Assembly: GCA_039193195.1 (NCBI GenBank)
Contig: JBCCWS010000001.1
Location: forward strand, 195,338-259,337
Direction of reading: 5' to 3'
Source: Pseudomonadota bacterium
Lineage (GTDB): Bacteria > Pseudomonadota > Gammaproteobacteria > Steroidobacterales > JBCBZW01
DNA: 64,000 bases
The notes under the pieces were generated by a model. It saw only the letters and a list, made by a program, of their open reading frames with translations. It had not been told where the DNA came from and did no database searches. Of the stretch, positions 55,161 through 64,000 are shown in pieces. The stretch's first letter is position 1, and each line of letters starts with the position of its first letter. The translations under genes were made by a program, and so were the position numbers.

Positions 55161-56683
55161 ACGGTTCCTGCGCCGCGACCGCCGCACAACCGCGAGTGAG
55201 TGATCTGCTGGCCCTCGCGGTTGATCCGCAGGCGAATGTTCATGTTAGTGCAGTCGCCCTCGACAGTCGTGAAGTGCGCGAGGGTGCGTTGTTTCTCGCG
55301 TGTCGCGGGGTGTCTGGCGTGCATGGCCTCGACTACCTCGAACAGGCGCTTGCGAACGGTGCAGCGGCAGTGGCCTTTGAGCCCGATGGGGCCTCGCTGC
55401 CGGCGTCGAGCGCCGTGCCGGCGATCTGTGTTCCAGGGCTGCGCTCGCGGCTGGGGCAGATCGCCGACCGCTTCTACGCGCAGCCCTCGGCGGCGATACG
55501 CGTGGTCGGCGTGACCGGCACCAACGGTAAGTCGACGGTCGCATGGTGGCTCGCCAACGCCGCTGAGTACCTCGCCATGCCGACCGCCTTCCTCGGCACC
55601 TTAGGGGCGGGGCGGCCGCCGCAGCTCGAGGCGGGTGCGCTAACCACGCCGGACGTCTTGGCAGTGCATCAGTTCCTGGCCGCAGCTCGAGAGGAGTCGG
55701 CAGATCTCGACGGCGTTGCCATGGAAGTGTCCTCGCACGCGTTGGACCAGGGGCGGGTGGACGGCGTGCGCTTCGACGGCGCGATCTTTACCAACCTGTC
55801 GCGCGATCATCTGGACTACCACCCGGACATGCAGGCTTACGCTGCAGCCAAGGAGCGTCTGTTCGTCGAGCATCGGCCGCGTTTGGCGGTGGTCAATGTG
55901 GATGATGAGGTGGGTCGCCGCTTCGCCGCCCGCGCCGACGCTCTTGCCGAGGTGCTTTGGACCGTTGGTACCCAGGCGCCACCTGAAGAATCGCCGCCCG
56001 CGCGCCATCTGCAAATCGCCGCTGTAGAGCAGAGCTCGCAAAGCCTGCGGATATGTTTAGGTGGTCACTTAGCGGGTGCGGAGCTGACCCTATCGGCGAT
56101 CGGGCGCTTCAATGCCTACAACGCGCTACAAGTGCTAGCAGTGCTGTTAGATCGGGGTGTCGATTTCGACGCGGCGGCGGCGGCCCTGGCGCGGTGCCCG
56201 CCGCCGCCGGGCCGCATGCAGCAGGTGGGCGGTGGCGCTCGTGAGCCCCTGGTTGTGGTCGACTACGCGCACACGCCCGACTCCTTGCGCGAGTCTCTGG
56301 CCACCTTACGCGAGGCGACAAGAGGGCAGCTGATCTGTGTCTTCGGTTGCGGTGGTGATCGCGATCGCGGCAAGCGGCCGCTGATGGCGCAGGCAGCCGA
56401 GGGCGGTGCAGATCGCGTGTTCGTCACCGATGACAATCCGCGCACGGAAGACCCGGCTCAGATCGTCGACGACATTCTGGCTGGGTTGCAGCGCCCGAGC
56501 GAGGTGATCGTGGCGCACGATCGGCGCGCAGCGATTCGCCAAGCCGTCGCTGTAGCGGTGGCTGGCGACGTCGTCCTCGTGGCCGGAAAGGGGCACGAGG
56601 ATTACCAGATCCGTGGCACCAAGCGCAGTCGTTTCAGCGATGCGGACGAGGCCCTCGCTGCGCTGGGGGAGGGACGCCGGTGA
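55157..56683 (+). CDS. murE: UDP-MurNAc-tripeptide ligase MurE (meso-DAP adding)
   Basis: 508 residues. ATP loop GTNGKST (121-127), central-domain SSHALDQGRVDGVRFD, and the DNPR motif in TDDNPRTEDP that reads meso-diaminopimelate, so the cell wall is of the DAP type. GTG start overlapping the ftsI stop (GTGA). Cytoplasmic, third amino-acid addition step. Confidence 0.97.
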   Translation: MNGSCAATAAQPRVSDLLALAVDPQANVHVSAVALDSREVREGALFLACRGVSGVHGLDYLEQALANGAAAVAFEPDGASLPASSAVPAICVPGLRSRLGQIADRFYAQPSAAIRVVGVTGTNGKSTVAWWLANAAEYLAMPTAFLGTLGAGRPPQLEAGALTTPDVLAVHQFLAAAREESADLDGVAMEVSSHALDQGRVDGVRFDGAIFTNLSRDHLDYHPDMQAYAAAKERLFVEHRPRLAVVNVDDEVGRRFAARADALAEVLWTVGTQAPPEESPPARHLQIAAVEQSSQSLRICLGGHLAGAELTLSAIGRFNAYNALQVLAVLLDRGVDFDAAAAALARCPPPPGRMQQVGGGAREPLVVVDYAHTPDSLRESLATLREATRGQLICVFGCGGDRDRGKRPLMAQAAEGGADRVFVTDDNPRTEDPAQIVDDILAGLQRPSEVIVAHDRRAAIRQAVAVAVAGDVVLVAGKGHEDYQIRGTKRSRFSDADEALAALGEGRR

Positions 56684-58062
56684 TCAACGGCGCGCTTAGC
56701 GAGTTTGCCGCCGCCATGGCGGCGGAAGTCTACGGTGGTGACACGCGCTTTCAGGGCTTGTCGACCGATACGAGAAAAGTGCAGGCCGGACAGCTTTTCG
56801 TCGCCCTACGCGGTCCGCGCTTCGATGGGCACCAATTCGTTGGTGCCGCGGTGGCCGGTGGCGCTGCGGCGGTGGTCGTGGAGCAGCCGATCACCGACCT
56901 TGGCGTGCCCCAGCTGATCGTGAGCGACGCCTATCAGGCGCTCGGCACCTTCACCCGCTTTTGGCGCCAGAAGCTGGGGACGCCCCTGGTGGCGGTCACT
57001 GGCAGTAATGGCAAGACCACGGTCAAGAACATGCTGGCGGCTATCCTTCGCCTGGACTACGACGTGATGGCAACGGACGGCAATTTCAACAACGAGGTCG
57101 GCGTGCCGTTGACCTTGGCTCGCCTCTCGTCCGAGCACCAGCAGGCGGTGGTCGAGGTCGGCTGCAGTCGCCGCGGCGACATCGCCTATCTGGCCAGTTT
57201 GGTGCGCCCGGACGTGGCGATCGTGACCAATGCGGCGGCGGCGCACCTGGAGGGTCTTGGAGATGTCGCCGGCGTCGCGCGCGAGAAGGGCGCATTGTAT
57301 GAAGGGCTCTCAGAGCGTGGCTGGGCCGTGCTCAATGTGGACGATGAACAGAGCGAGTACTGGCGGCGAGTGATTCGCGAACGCCGCGTGGTCAGCTTCG
57401 GTTTCAGCGACCAGGCGGATGTGCGGGTGGTGGACTATCGTGAGTTAGAGCAAGGCGCTGGCTGCGCCTTCCAGCTGGCGAGTGCCCACGGGCAGATCGA
57501 GATCGAACTGCCGCTTGGAGGGCGCCACAACGCGATGAATGCGGCCGCCGCCGCCGCTGCGGCCCTGATATGTGGGTCGACCGCTGAGGCGCTTGGCCCG
57601 GGCCTCGCGGCGGTGGTGCCCGAGGCGGGGCGCCAGCAGCTGCGCGCCTTCGCCAACGATGTTTGCGTGATCGATGATTCCTACAATGCCAACCCCGCGT
57701 CCCTCGCCGCAGCAATCGACTACGCGGCCACCCTGCCTGGGCGTACGTGGTTGGCAGTCGGCGGCATGGGCGAGCTCGGAGAAGGGGCTGCGCAAGCTCA
57801 CCATGAGGCAGGCGAGCACGCAGTGGCGGCAGGCGTTGAGCGGATCTTTGCGGTGGGGGAACTGACCCAGCCGTTGGTCGAAGGCGCTCGGGCCGCAGGG
57901 CTCGACAGCGCGGATCACTTTGTGCAGCACGTGCAGGCTCTCGCTGCGATCATCGAGCAACTCGAGTCCGGCGTTACCTTGCTCGTGAAGGGTTCGCGCA
58001 GCGCGGCCATGGAGCGCGTAGCGAGGGGGGTGATGGCCCATCTACAGCGAGGGGTTGAGTAA
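56680..58062 (+). CDS. murF: UDP-MurNAc-tripeptide D-Ala-D-Ala ligase MurF
   Basis: 460 residues; adds D-Ala-D-Ala to complete the pentapeptide. ATP loop TGSNGKTT (107-114), GNFNNEVGVPLTLA, and DDSYNANPASLAAAID near 325-340. Two usually conserved spots differ: VVEVGCSRRGDI where most have VEMGAS..GEI, and TNAAAAHLEG where most have TNI..AHLE. GTG start overlapping murE. Confidence 0.95.
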   Translation: MINGALSEFAAAMAAEVYGGDTRFQGLSTDTRKVQAGQLFVALRGPRFDGHQFVGAAVAGGAAAVVVEQPITDLGVPQLIVSDAYQALGTFTRFWRQKLGTPLVAVTGSNGKTTVKNMLAAILRLDYDVMATDGNFNNEVGVPLTLARLSSEHQQAVVEVGCSRRGDIAYLASLVRPDVAIVTNAAAAHLEGLGDVAGVAREKGALYEGLSERGWAVLNVDDEQSEYWRRVIRERRVVSFGFSDQADVRVVDYRELEQGAGCAFQLASAHGQIEIELPLGGRHNAMNAAAAAAAALICGSTAEALGPGLAAVVPEAGRQQLRAFANDVCVIDDSYNANPASLAAAIDYAATLPGRTWLAVGGMGELGEGAAQAHHEAGEHAVAAGVERIFAVGELTQPLVEGARAAGLDSADHFVQHVQALAAIIEQLESGVTLLVKGSRSAAMERVARGVMAHLQRGVE

Positions 58063-59148
58063 GTGCTGCTGTTGCTCACCGAACAACTTCGAGAGCTGTA
58101 CTCAGGCTTCAACGTCTTCAGCTACCTCACCCTGCGGGCGATCCTGGCGGCGATCACTGCGCTCGCCGTTTCCCTGTTGGTTGGGCCCGCGATGATCCGT
58201 CGCTTATCTTTCCACCAGATTGGCCAGCCGATTCGAGAGAGTGGCCCCAGCACGCATTTCGACAAGGCGGGCACGCCTACGATGGGGGGCACTTTGATCC
58301 TCGTCGCAACGTTGCTCACCACCTTGCTGTGGGCCGATCCGCGCAACCGCTTCGTCTGGGTGGTCGTGGGTGTCACGGTGGCCTTCGGGGTGATCGGATT
58401 CGTCGATGACTATCGCAAGCTGGTACTGCGAGATAGCGCCGGTCTGGCGGCCCGTTGGAAGTACCTGTGGCAGTCTGTGTTCGCGCTGGTGGCGGCGTTT
58501 GCGCTGTTCTTCACAGCGCAGGAGCCGGCCGTCGAGCACGCCCTGCTAATCCCCTATCTCAAGGATATCTATCTGCCCTTGGGCGGGCTGTACATCGTGC
58601 TGGCGTACTTCGTCATCGTCGGTACCAGCAATGCGGTAAACCTCACCGACGGCCTCGACGGCTTGGCCATCATGCCGGCCGTGATGGTGGCCGGTGCCCT
58701 TGGCGTATTCGCCTATGTCACCGGGAACTTTAACTTCTCTGAGTACCTCGGCATACCCTTCGTTCGCGGCGTCGGCGAGCTCTTCGTGTTCTGCGCAGCC
58801 TTGAGCGGCGCGGGCCTTGGGTTCCTGTGGTTCAACACATACCCCGCGCAGGTTTTCATGGGGGACGTCGGCGCGTTGGCGATCGGGGCCGCGCTCGGTG
58901 CGGTGGCCGTCATGGTTCGCCAAGAGCTCATCTTGGTGATTATGGGCGGGGTTTTCGTGATGGAGGCGGTCTCCGTGATCCTCCAGGTGAGCTCCTTCCG
59001 ACTTACGGGCAAGAGAATCTTCCGGATGGCGCCCATCCATCATCACTTCGAGCTGAAGGGTTGGGCAGAGCCGAAGGTTATCGTTCGCTTTTGGATCATC
59101 AACGTCGTGCTGGTGTTGGTGGGTCTGGCGAGCTTGAAGATTCGCTGA
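58063..59148 (+). CDS. mraY: Phospho-N-acetylmuramoyl-pentapeptide transferase
   Basis: 361 residues, about ten membrane helices. Makes lipid I from undecaprenyl phosphate. Catalytic-loop signatures: [23 protein letters not shown] (aspartate pair), [13 protein letters not shown], and [18 protein letters not shown] start directly after the murF TAA. Confidence 0.97.
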   Translation: MLLLLTEQLRELYSGFNVFSYLTLRAILAAITALAVSLLVGPAMIRRLSFHQIGQPIRESGPSTHFDKAGTPTMGGTLILVATLLTTLLWADPRNRFVWVVVGVTVAFGVIGFVDDYRKLVLRDSAGLAARWKYLWQSVFALVAAFALFFTAQEPAVEHALLIPYLKDIYLPLGGLYIVLAYFVIVGTSNAVNLTDGLDGLAIMPAVMVAGALGVFAYVTGNFNFSEYLGIPFVRGVGELFVFCAALSGAGLGFLWFNTYPAQVFMGDVGALAIGAALGAVAVMVRQELILVIMGGVFVMEAVSVILQVSSFRLTGKRIFRMAPIHHHFELKGWAEPKVIVRFWIINVVLVLVGLASLKIR

Positions 59149-60542
59149 TGATGGGAGTGGCAGAGGAGCGCATGGTGCAGCCGCCTGGTACACAAGCTGA
59201 TCGCACCCACGTCCTGGTGCTAGGCCTAGGCGTGACCGGCGTGTCTTGCGTGCGCCATCTGCTTGAGGCGGGTCAGCAGGTAACGGCGATGGACAGTCGT
59301 CGGGAGCCGCCTGGGCGGGCGCAGGTGCAGGCCCTTGAACGGGAGAGCGCGCCCGGCGAGCTGACCGTCGTTCTTGGAGCCTTTGATCAACGTTACCTGC
59401 AGGATGTCGATCAGCTGGTGGTCTCGCCAGGAATTGCCCTCGCGGAGTCCATCGTGCAGGGCGCGATCGCCAGGGGCATAGAGGTGGTCGGTGACATCGA
59501 GCTGTTCGCACGAGCGGCGGGCAGGCGCGAGCTGGTGGCGATCACCGGCACTAACGGCAAGAGCACCACCACGATGCTAGTGGACGAAATGCTTCGCGGC
59601 AGCGGTCGCAGCAGCGTGGCAGCTGGCAACATCGGCCTGCCGGCGCTGGAGGTGTTAAAGGCACCGGAAGGCCGAACAGTCGTGCTGGAACTGTCCAGCT
59701 TTCAGCTCGAGCGAACGCGTTCCCTAACGCCACGAGTCGCTGCGTTGCTGAATGTGAGTGAGGATCACCTTGACCAGCACCTGAGCTTCACGGACTACGC
59801 GGCTGCGAAGGCGCGCGTGTTCCGTGGGGCTGATGTGGCGGTAGTCAACGCCGATACGGGCCAGCTCGGCGGCGTGTTGCCTCCCTCCGACTTGACCCGC
59901 CTGACCTTTAGTGTCGATGTGCCGACGGCCGACTTCGGCGTTATCGAGTGCGCCGGTCGCCGGTGGCTTGCGCGTGGTGGTACGCCCCTGCTGCAGGTCG
60001 ATGACATGCGCCTGGTGGGGCGCCACAACCTGGCCAACGCCCTAGCAGCCCTGGCGTGTGTTGAGGCGTTGCTTGGAGAACTACCGGCCGGTGCCCTAGA
60101 AGCGCTCGCCGGCTACGCGGGACTGCCCCATCGTATGCAGCACGTGCGCGATCGCGCCGGCGTGCGTTGGATTGACGACTCAAAGGCGACCAACCCTGGT
60201 GCCACGATCGCTGCCGTAGCGGGGCTGGATGCGCCGCTGGTGCTGATCGCGGGTGGCCTGGGCAAGGGGGCGGACTTCGCGCCTTTGGCGATCGCCTTGC
60301 GAGCGCGCGCGCGGGCAGTCGTGGTGATCGGCCAAGATGCCCCTCGCCTGAGCGCAGCGCTGGCGGAAGATGTAGATGTACACGAGGCGCAGGGCCTAGC
60401 GGACGCGGTGCGCAAGGCAGATTCGCTCGCCGAGGTCGGCGATGTCGTACTGCTGTCGCCGGCGTGTGCCAGCCAGGACATGTTTCGCAACTACCAGCAT
60501 CGCGGTGAGGTGTTTACCCGCTGTGTGGAGGCCCTCGAATGA
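59148..60542 (+). CDS. murD: UDP-MurNAc-L-alanine:D-glutamate ligase MurD
   Basis: 464 residues. Uracil-binding N-domain (HVLVLGLGVTGVSCVRHLL), ATP loop GTNGKST (134-140), and DDSKATNPGATIAAV in the C-domain. The ATG at 59148 shares a base with the mraY stop (TGATG); a second ATG follows immediately. The open frame extends further back through mraY in another frame and is ignored. Confidence 0.95.
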   Translation: MMGVAEERMVQPPGTQADRTHVLVLGLGVTGVSCVRHLLEAGQQVTAMDSRREPPGRAQVQALERESAPGELTVVLGAFDQRYLQDVDQLVVSPGIALAESIVQGAIARGIEVVGDIELFARAAGRRELVAITGTNGKSTTTMLVDEMLRGSGRSSVAAGNIGLPALEVLKAPEGRTVVLELSSFQLERTRSLTPRVAALLNVSEDHLDQHLSFTDYAAAKARVFRGADVAVVNADTGQLGGVLPPSDLTRLTFSVDVPTADFGVIECAGRRWLARGGTPLLQVDDMRLVGRHNLANALAALACVEALLGELPAGALEALAGYAGLPHRMQHVRDRAGVRWIDDSKATNPGATIAAVAGLDAPLVLIAGGLGKGADFAPLAIALRARARAVVVIGQDAPRLSAALAEDVDVHEAQGLADAVRKADSLAEVGDVVLLSPACASQDMFRNYQHRGEVFTRCVEALE

Positions 60543-61711
60543 GCCGCGTCATCACTCAGCAACATCATCAGTCACAGCTGATGGTGCTCGATCCGACCCT
60601 GCTCGCCGCCACCGCGGCCTTGCTGTTGATCGGGCTTACCATCGTGGCGAGCGCCTCCGTAGCACTCTCAGAGGAGCAGCGCGGGTGGCCCGCCTACTTC
60701 CTGATGCGCCAGTCTGCTTACGTGGTGATGGGCTTGGCACTGGCAGCCGTCGCATTTCGCGTGCCTACACAGCTGTGGCAACGCTTCGGCTTTCTGCTGG
60801 CGCTGGCGGCGCTCGGTTTACTCGTGGCGGTGTTGCTCGAAGGCGTCGGCACATCGGTAAACGGCAGCTCACGCTGGATCGACTTTGGGCCCGCACGCAT
60901 GCAAGTGTCCGAGCCTGCCCGGCTGGCTTTGTTGATGTATCTCGCCGGCTATGCGGTGCGCCATCGAGACGCGCTAGAGGCCAACATGGCGGCCTTCATT
61001 CGACCTCTGCTCGTCGTGTGTCTGGCCTGCGCGTTGCTCTTGATGGAGCCAGACTTCGGGGCGGCCAGCGTGCTGTTGGCGAGCAGCCTCGGGCTGCTGT
61101 TCGTGAGCGGCGTCTGCCTGCGCAACTTCTCCGTGGTGGCCGTGGTGGCCACCGGCGTGCTGGCTGCGCTCGCTGTCTCCTCGCCCTATCGTCTGCGCCG
61201 CATCATCTCTTACCTCAATCCATGGGATGATCCCTACGACTCCGACTTTCAGCTAATACAATCGCTGATCGCCGTGGGTCGCGGGGAGTGGTTCGGCGTG
61301 GGCCTTGGTAACGGCGTGCAGAAGCTGTTCTACCTGCCCGAGGCCCACACGGACTTCGTCTTCGCCGTACTTGCCGAGGAGTTAGGTTTGGCGGGGGTGG
61401 CAGTCACCTTGACCCTGTACGGCGCACTGATCGTTCGAGGGTTGGAAATCGGACGCCGCGCTGCGCAGAAGAACCTCGACTACCAGGCCATGTTGGCGAG
61501 CGGGATCACCATCTGGCTTGGGCTGCAGTGCGTGATCAACGTGGGCGTAACCCTCGGCGTCTTGCCGACTAAGGGGCTGACCTTGCCGCTGCTCAGCTAC
61601 GGCGGCAGTAGCTTGCTCATGACGATGATTGCTCTGGGCATCCTGCAGCGCGTGCACCACGAGACTAGCCTTACCAAGGTGTCGTCGAAGAAGGGCGGTG
61701 GCCGCTCATGA
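60539..61711 (+). CDS. ftsW: Septal peptidoglycan polymerase FtsW
   Basis: 390 residues, about ten membrane helices, SEDS family glycosyltransferase that polymerises lipid II with FtsI. Motifs: GSSRWIDFGPARMQVSEPAR, MEPDFGAASVL (with the catalytic aspartate), YRLRRIISYLNPWDDP and LPLLSYGGSSLL. ATGA overlap with murD and murG. Confidence 0.96.
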   Translation: MSRVITQQHHQSQLMVLDPTLLAATAALLLIGLTIVASASVALSEEQRGWPAYFLMRQSAYVVMGLALAAVAFRVPTQLWQRFGFLLALAALGLLVAVLLEGVGTSVNGSSRWIDFGPARMQVSEPARLALLMYLAGYAVRHRDALEANMAAFIRPLLVVCLACALLLMEPDFGAASVLLASSLGLLFVSGVCLRNFSVVAVVATGVLAALAVSSPYRLRRIISYLNPWDDPYDSDFQLIQSLIAVGRGEWFGVGLGNGVQKLFYLPEAHTDFVFAVLAEELGLAGVAVTLTLYGALIVRGLEIGRRAAQKNLDYQAMLASGITIWLGLQCVINVGVTLGVLPTKGLTLPLLSYGGSSLLMTMIALGILQRVHHETSLTKVSSKKGGGRS

Positions 61712-62838
61712 CCGACCTCACCCACCGTGATGGCGGCAGCACGAGCGGACGTCGCGTGATGATCATGGCCGGCGGCACGGGTGGACACGTCTACCCGGCC
61801 CTCGCTGTCGCCAAGTGGTTGCGCGAGCGCCGCCACGAGGTGGTGTGGTTGGGGACGCGGGCGGGGATCGAGGCTCGCGTGGTGCCCGCTGCCGGGTTCC
61901 CTGTGGAGTGGGTCAACGTCAGCGGACTGCGCGGCAAGTCACTGACCACCTGGCTAACCGCCCCCGTGCGATTGGTGCGCGCCTTGATAGAGGCGTGGTC
62001 CGCCGTTCGCCGACAGCGTCCGCACGTGATGCTCGGCATGGGAGGGTTCGTGACCGGGCCCGGGGGCATGGCAGCGTGGCTATCCCGCGTGCCCCTGCTG
62101 GTGCACGAGCAGAACGCCATCGCCGGCTTGAGCAATCGCCTGCTGGCCCATTTGGCATCGAAGGCCTTCGAGGCCTTCCCGGGGAGCTTTAAACCCGCCC
62201 ACGCCGCGCAACTTCTGGGCAATCCGGTGCGAGAGGATATCGAAGCGCTAGCGCCACCCGCAGCGCGTTTCGCCGGGCGCACCTTGCCGCGGCGCCTGCT
62301 TGTGCTCGGCGGCAGCCTGGGCGCTCGCACGCTCAATCTGATGGTTCCGGCTGCGCTCGGCCTGCTGGCGCCGGAGCAACGCCCCGATGTGCGCCATCAG
62401 AGCGGGCCGCGCGGTCTGGAGCAAACGCAAGCGGCTTATGCGGCGCACGGCGTCGAAGGCGAAGTGACACCCTTCATCGAAGACATGGCGCAGGCTTACG
62501 CCTGGGCAGATCTGGTCCTGTGCCGCGCCGGCGCCCTGACTATCGCTGAGGTCACGGCAACTGGCCTTGCCGCGATCCTAGTGCCGTACCCCTTCGCCGT
62601 CGACGATCACCAGGCGCACAATGGGCGCGCCATGGTCGATGCGGGCGCTGCCCTCATGGTGCGCGACGATGCGGTTGATGGGCCTTCTCTGGCCCAGCTC
62701 CTAGGGGAGTTGTTGGCAGACTCCTCGCGCTTGGAGCAGATGGCTGAACGCTCACGCGCGCTGGCTTACCGCGGCGCGACGCGGGCGCTGGCGATGGCTT
62801 GCCTCGATGCCGCCGAGTCGGGCGGGGTGGCCGCATGA
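61708..62838 (+). CDS. murG: UDP-GlcNAc:lipid I N-acetylglucosaminyltransferase MurG
   Basis: 376 residues, GT-B peripheral membrane glycosyltransferase making lipid [16 protein letters not shown] (22-35), [30 protein letters not shown], and the donor-site SGPRG and [17 protein letters not shown]. Overlaps ftsW and murC by 4 bases each. Confidence 0.97.
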   Translation: MTDLTHRDGGSTSGRRVMIMAGGTGGHVYPALAVAKWLRERRHEVVWLGTRAGIEARVVPAAGFPVEWVNVSGLRGKSLTTWLTAPVRLVRALIEAWSAVRRQRPHVMLGMGGFVTGPGGMAAWLSRVPLLVHEQNAIAGLSNRLLAHLASKAFEAFPGSFKPAHAAQLLGNPVREDIEALAPPAARFAGRTLPRRLLVLGGSLGARTLNLMVPAALGLLAPEQRPDVRHQSGPRGLEQTQAAYAAHGVEGEVTPFIEDMAQAYAWADLVLCRAGALTIAEVTATGLAAILVPYPFAVDDHQAHNGRAMVDAGAALMVRDDAVDGPSLAQLLGELLADSSRLEQMAERSRALAYRGATRALAMACLDAAESGGVAA

Positions 62839-64000
62839 ACGCTGATCGCATGCGCCGCATCGAGCGCATTCACTTTGTGGGCCTCGGCGGTGCCGGTATG
62901 AGTGGGATTGCCGAAGTGCTGCTCAACCTCGGGTATCAGGTGCAGGGCAGCGACCTGCGCGAGAGTGCCAATACGCAGCGCTTGCGCGCCTTGGGGGCTA
63001 CCGTACAGATCGGTGAGCACCAGGCCCAGCACGTGCGTGATGCGGACGTGGTAGTGGTGTCGAGCGCCGTGAGCACCGAGAACGTTGAGGTGATGGCGGC
63101 GCAGGCGGCGCGTGTGCCCGTGGTGCCGCGGGCCGAGATGCTCGCCGAGCTCATGCGTTTCCGTCACGGCATCGCCGTCGCGGGTACTCACGGCAAGACC
63201 ACGACCACGAGCTTGATCGCCAGCGTGCTCGCCGAGGGAGAGCTCGACCCCACCTTTGTCATCGGTGGTCGTCTGAACAGCTCCGGGACCCACGCGCGCC
63301 TCGGCGGCGGTCGCTATCTGGTGGCGGAAGCGGACGAGAGCGACGGGTCGTTCCTCATGTTGCAGCCGATGGTCAGCGTCATTACCAACATCGATAATGA
63401 CCACCTCGATACCTACGGTGGCGACATGTCGCGCGTACACCGCGCCTTTCGCGACTTCGCTCACAACTTACCCTTCTACGGCCTCGTAGTGGCTTGCGCC
63501 GATGACCCCGGTGTGCGCGCGTTGCTTGGCGATCTAAATCGACCCATGCTCACCTATGGGATCCATAAGGAAGCTGATCTGCGCGCCAGCGACGTACAGG
63601 CCGACGGCATGATGAGCCGCTTTCGAGCGCACAGCGGCGCAGGCGATGCGTCCTTCGAAGTCGCCCTCCCGGGACTGCACAACGTGCGCAACGCCCTGGC
63701 AGCAATCGCCGTGGGACGCGAGTTGGGTTGTAACGACGAGGCGATTCGCCGTGCCCTAGGCAGCTTCGCGGGCATCGGTCGGCGTTTCCAGCGGCGCGGC
63801 GAGGTGCGCACGCAGGCTGGGCGGGTGGAATTGGTCGACGACTATGGACATCACCCCACGGAGGTGGAGGCGACCCTGCAGGCGGCGCGCTCGGTATTCC
63901 CTGGACGCCGCCTCGTGGCTTGTTTCCAGCCCCATCGCTACACGCGCACGCGCGATCTAATGGATGACTTTGCGCGAGTACTGTCATCCACCGACGTGCT
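62835..64000 (+). CDS. murC: UDP-MurNAc:L-alanine ligase MurC (partial, 5' end)
   Basis: The first 388 codons; the window ends inside the gene. Adds L-Ala to UDP-MurNAc. [16 protein letters not shown] (14-29), ATP loop GTHGKTTTT (117-125), [11 protein letters not shown], and [18 protein letters not shown] near the end. Usual length 460-490, so 70-100 residues are missing. ATG overlaps the murG stop (ATGA). Confidence 0.96.
   Translation, partial: MNADRMRRIERIHFVGLGGAGMSGIAEVLLNLGYQVQGSDLRESANTQRLRALGATVQIGEHQAQHVRDADVVVVSSAVSTENVEVMAAQAARVPVVPRAEMLAELMRFRHGIAVAGTHGKTTTTSLIASVLAEGELDPTFVIGGRLNSSGTHARLGGGRYLVAEADESDGSFLMLQPMVSVITNIDNDHLDTYGGDMSRVHRAFRDFAHNLPFYGLVVACADDPGVRALLGDLNRPMLTYGIHKEADLRASDVQADGMMSRFRAHSGAGDASFEVALPGLHNVRNALAAIAVGRELGCNDEAIRRALGSFAGIGRRFQRRGEVRTQAGRVELVDDYGHHPTEVEATLQAARSVFPGRRLVACFQPHRYTRTRDLMDDFARVLSSTDV

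Overview
The window is a GC-rich chromosomal segment of a gammaproteobacterium. The evidence is gene order: kdsD-kdsC-lptC-lptA-lptB-rpoN-hpf-ptsN-rapZ; murA next to the bolA-like ibaG; petABC-sspA-sspB; lpoA-yraN divergent from rsmI; and rnpB followed by the mra/dcw cluster. LpoA and SspA/SspB are typical of Gammaproteobacteria. It is not enterobacterial: it has a cytochrome bc1 operon, a PVWY Qo motif in cytochrome b and very frequent GTG/TTG starts. I cannot name the genus. Coding density is very high, and genes are often joined by ATGA/GTGA/TTGA overlaps.

Layout. (1) 1-6.2 kb: 3' end of ubiX; thiD-thiE-hemL on the minus strand; a divergent rubredoxin; then ydcF-like, cpdA and TraB/GumN on the minus strand. 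(2) 6.2-9.7 kb: metK-ahcY (methyl cycle) with a structured metK leader, divergent from a thioredoxin-like protein. (3) 9.8-17.7 kb: tkt-gap-pgk-pyk, running directly into a MoxR ATPase and a CoxE-type VWA protein. (4) 17.8-30.5 kb: the least conventional stretch. It holds a Fic protein, an exported peroxiredoxin, a patatin, MgtE, an NhaR-like LysR regulator, a PepSY-like small protein, an AerR/PpaA-like B12-binding protein, a DUF898-M48 pair, a membrane-embedded AraC regulator, a membrane protein with an SRPBCC-like domain, and a fatty acid desaturase. (5) 30.4-40.7 kb: regulatory PTS (EI, HPr, EIIA-Ntr), RapZ, Hpf, sigma-54, LPS export (LptBAC), Kdo synthesis (KdsC, KdsD), a Ca2+/Na+ antiporter and IbaG. 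(6) 40.8-47.8 kb: murA, a DegS/AlgW-like protease, petABC, sspAB, yraN. (7) 47.8-64 kb: lpoA, rsmI, RNase P RNA, then mraZ-rsmH-ftsL-ftsI-murE-murF-mraY-murD-ftsW-murG-murC, cut by the window end.

Functionally most of the window is housekeeping: central carbon flow, one-carbon metabolism, envelope biogenesis and respiration. I found no CRISPR array, insertion sequence, prophage or tRNA. The best candidate for something little described is at 27.4-30.5 kb: a membrane-embedded AraC-type regulator, an AT-rich promoter-like island, a five-helix membrane protein with a lipid-binding-like SRPBCC domain, and an overlapping desaturase with an unusual second histidine region. This looks like a self-contained membrane-lipid sensing and remodelling unit. 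Secondary candidates are the pyk-coupled MoxR/CoxE pair, the PepSY/B12-binding pair, and the pet operon leader, in which two near-identical segments could compete for one pairing partner.
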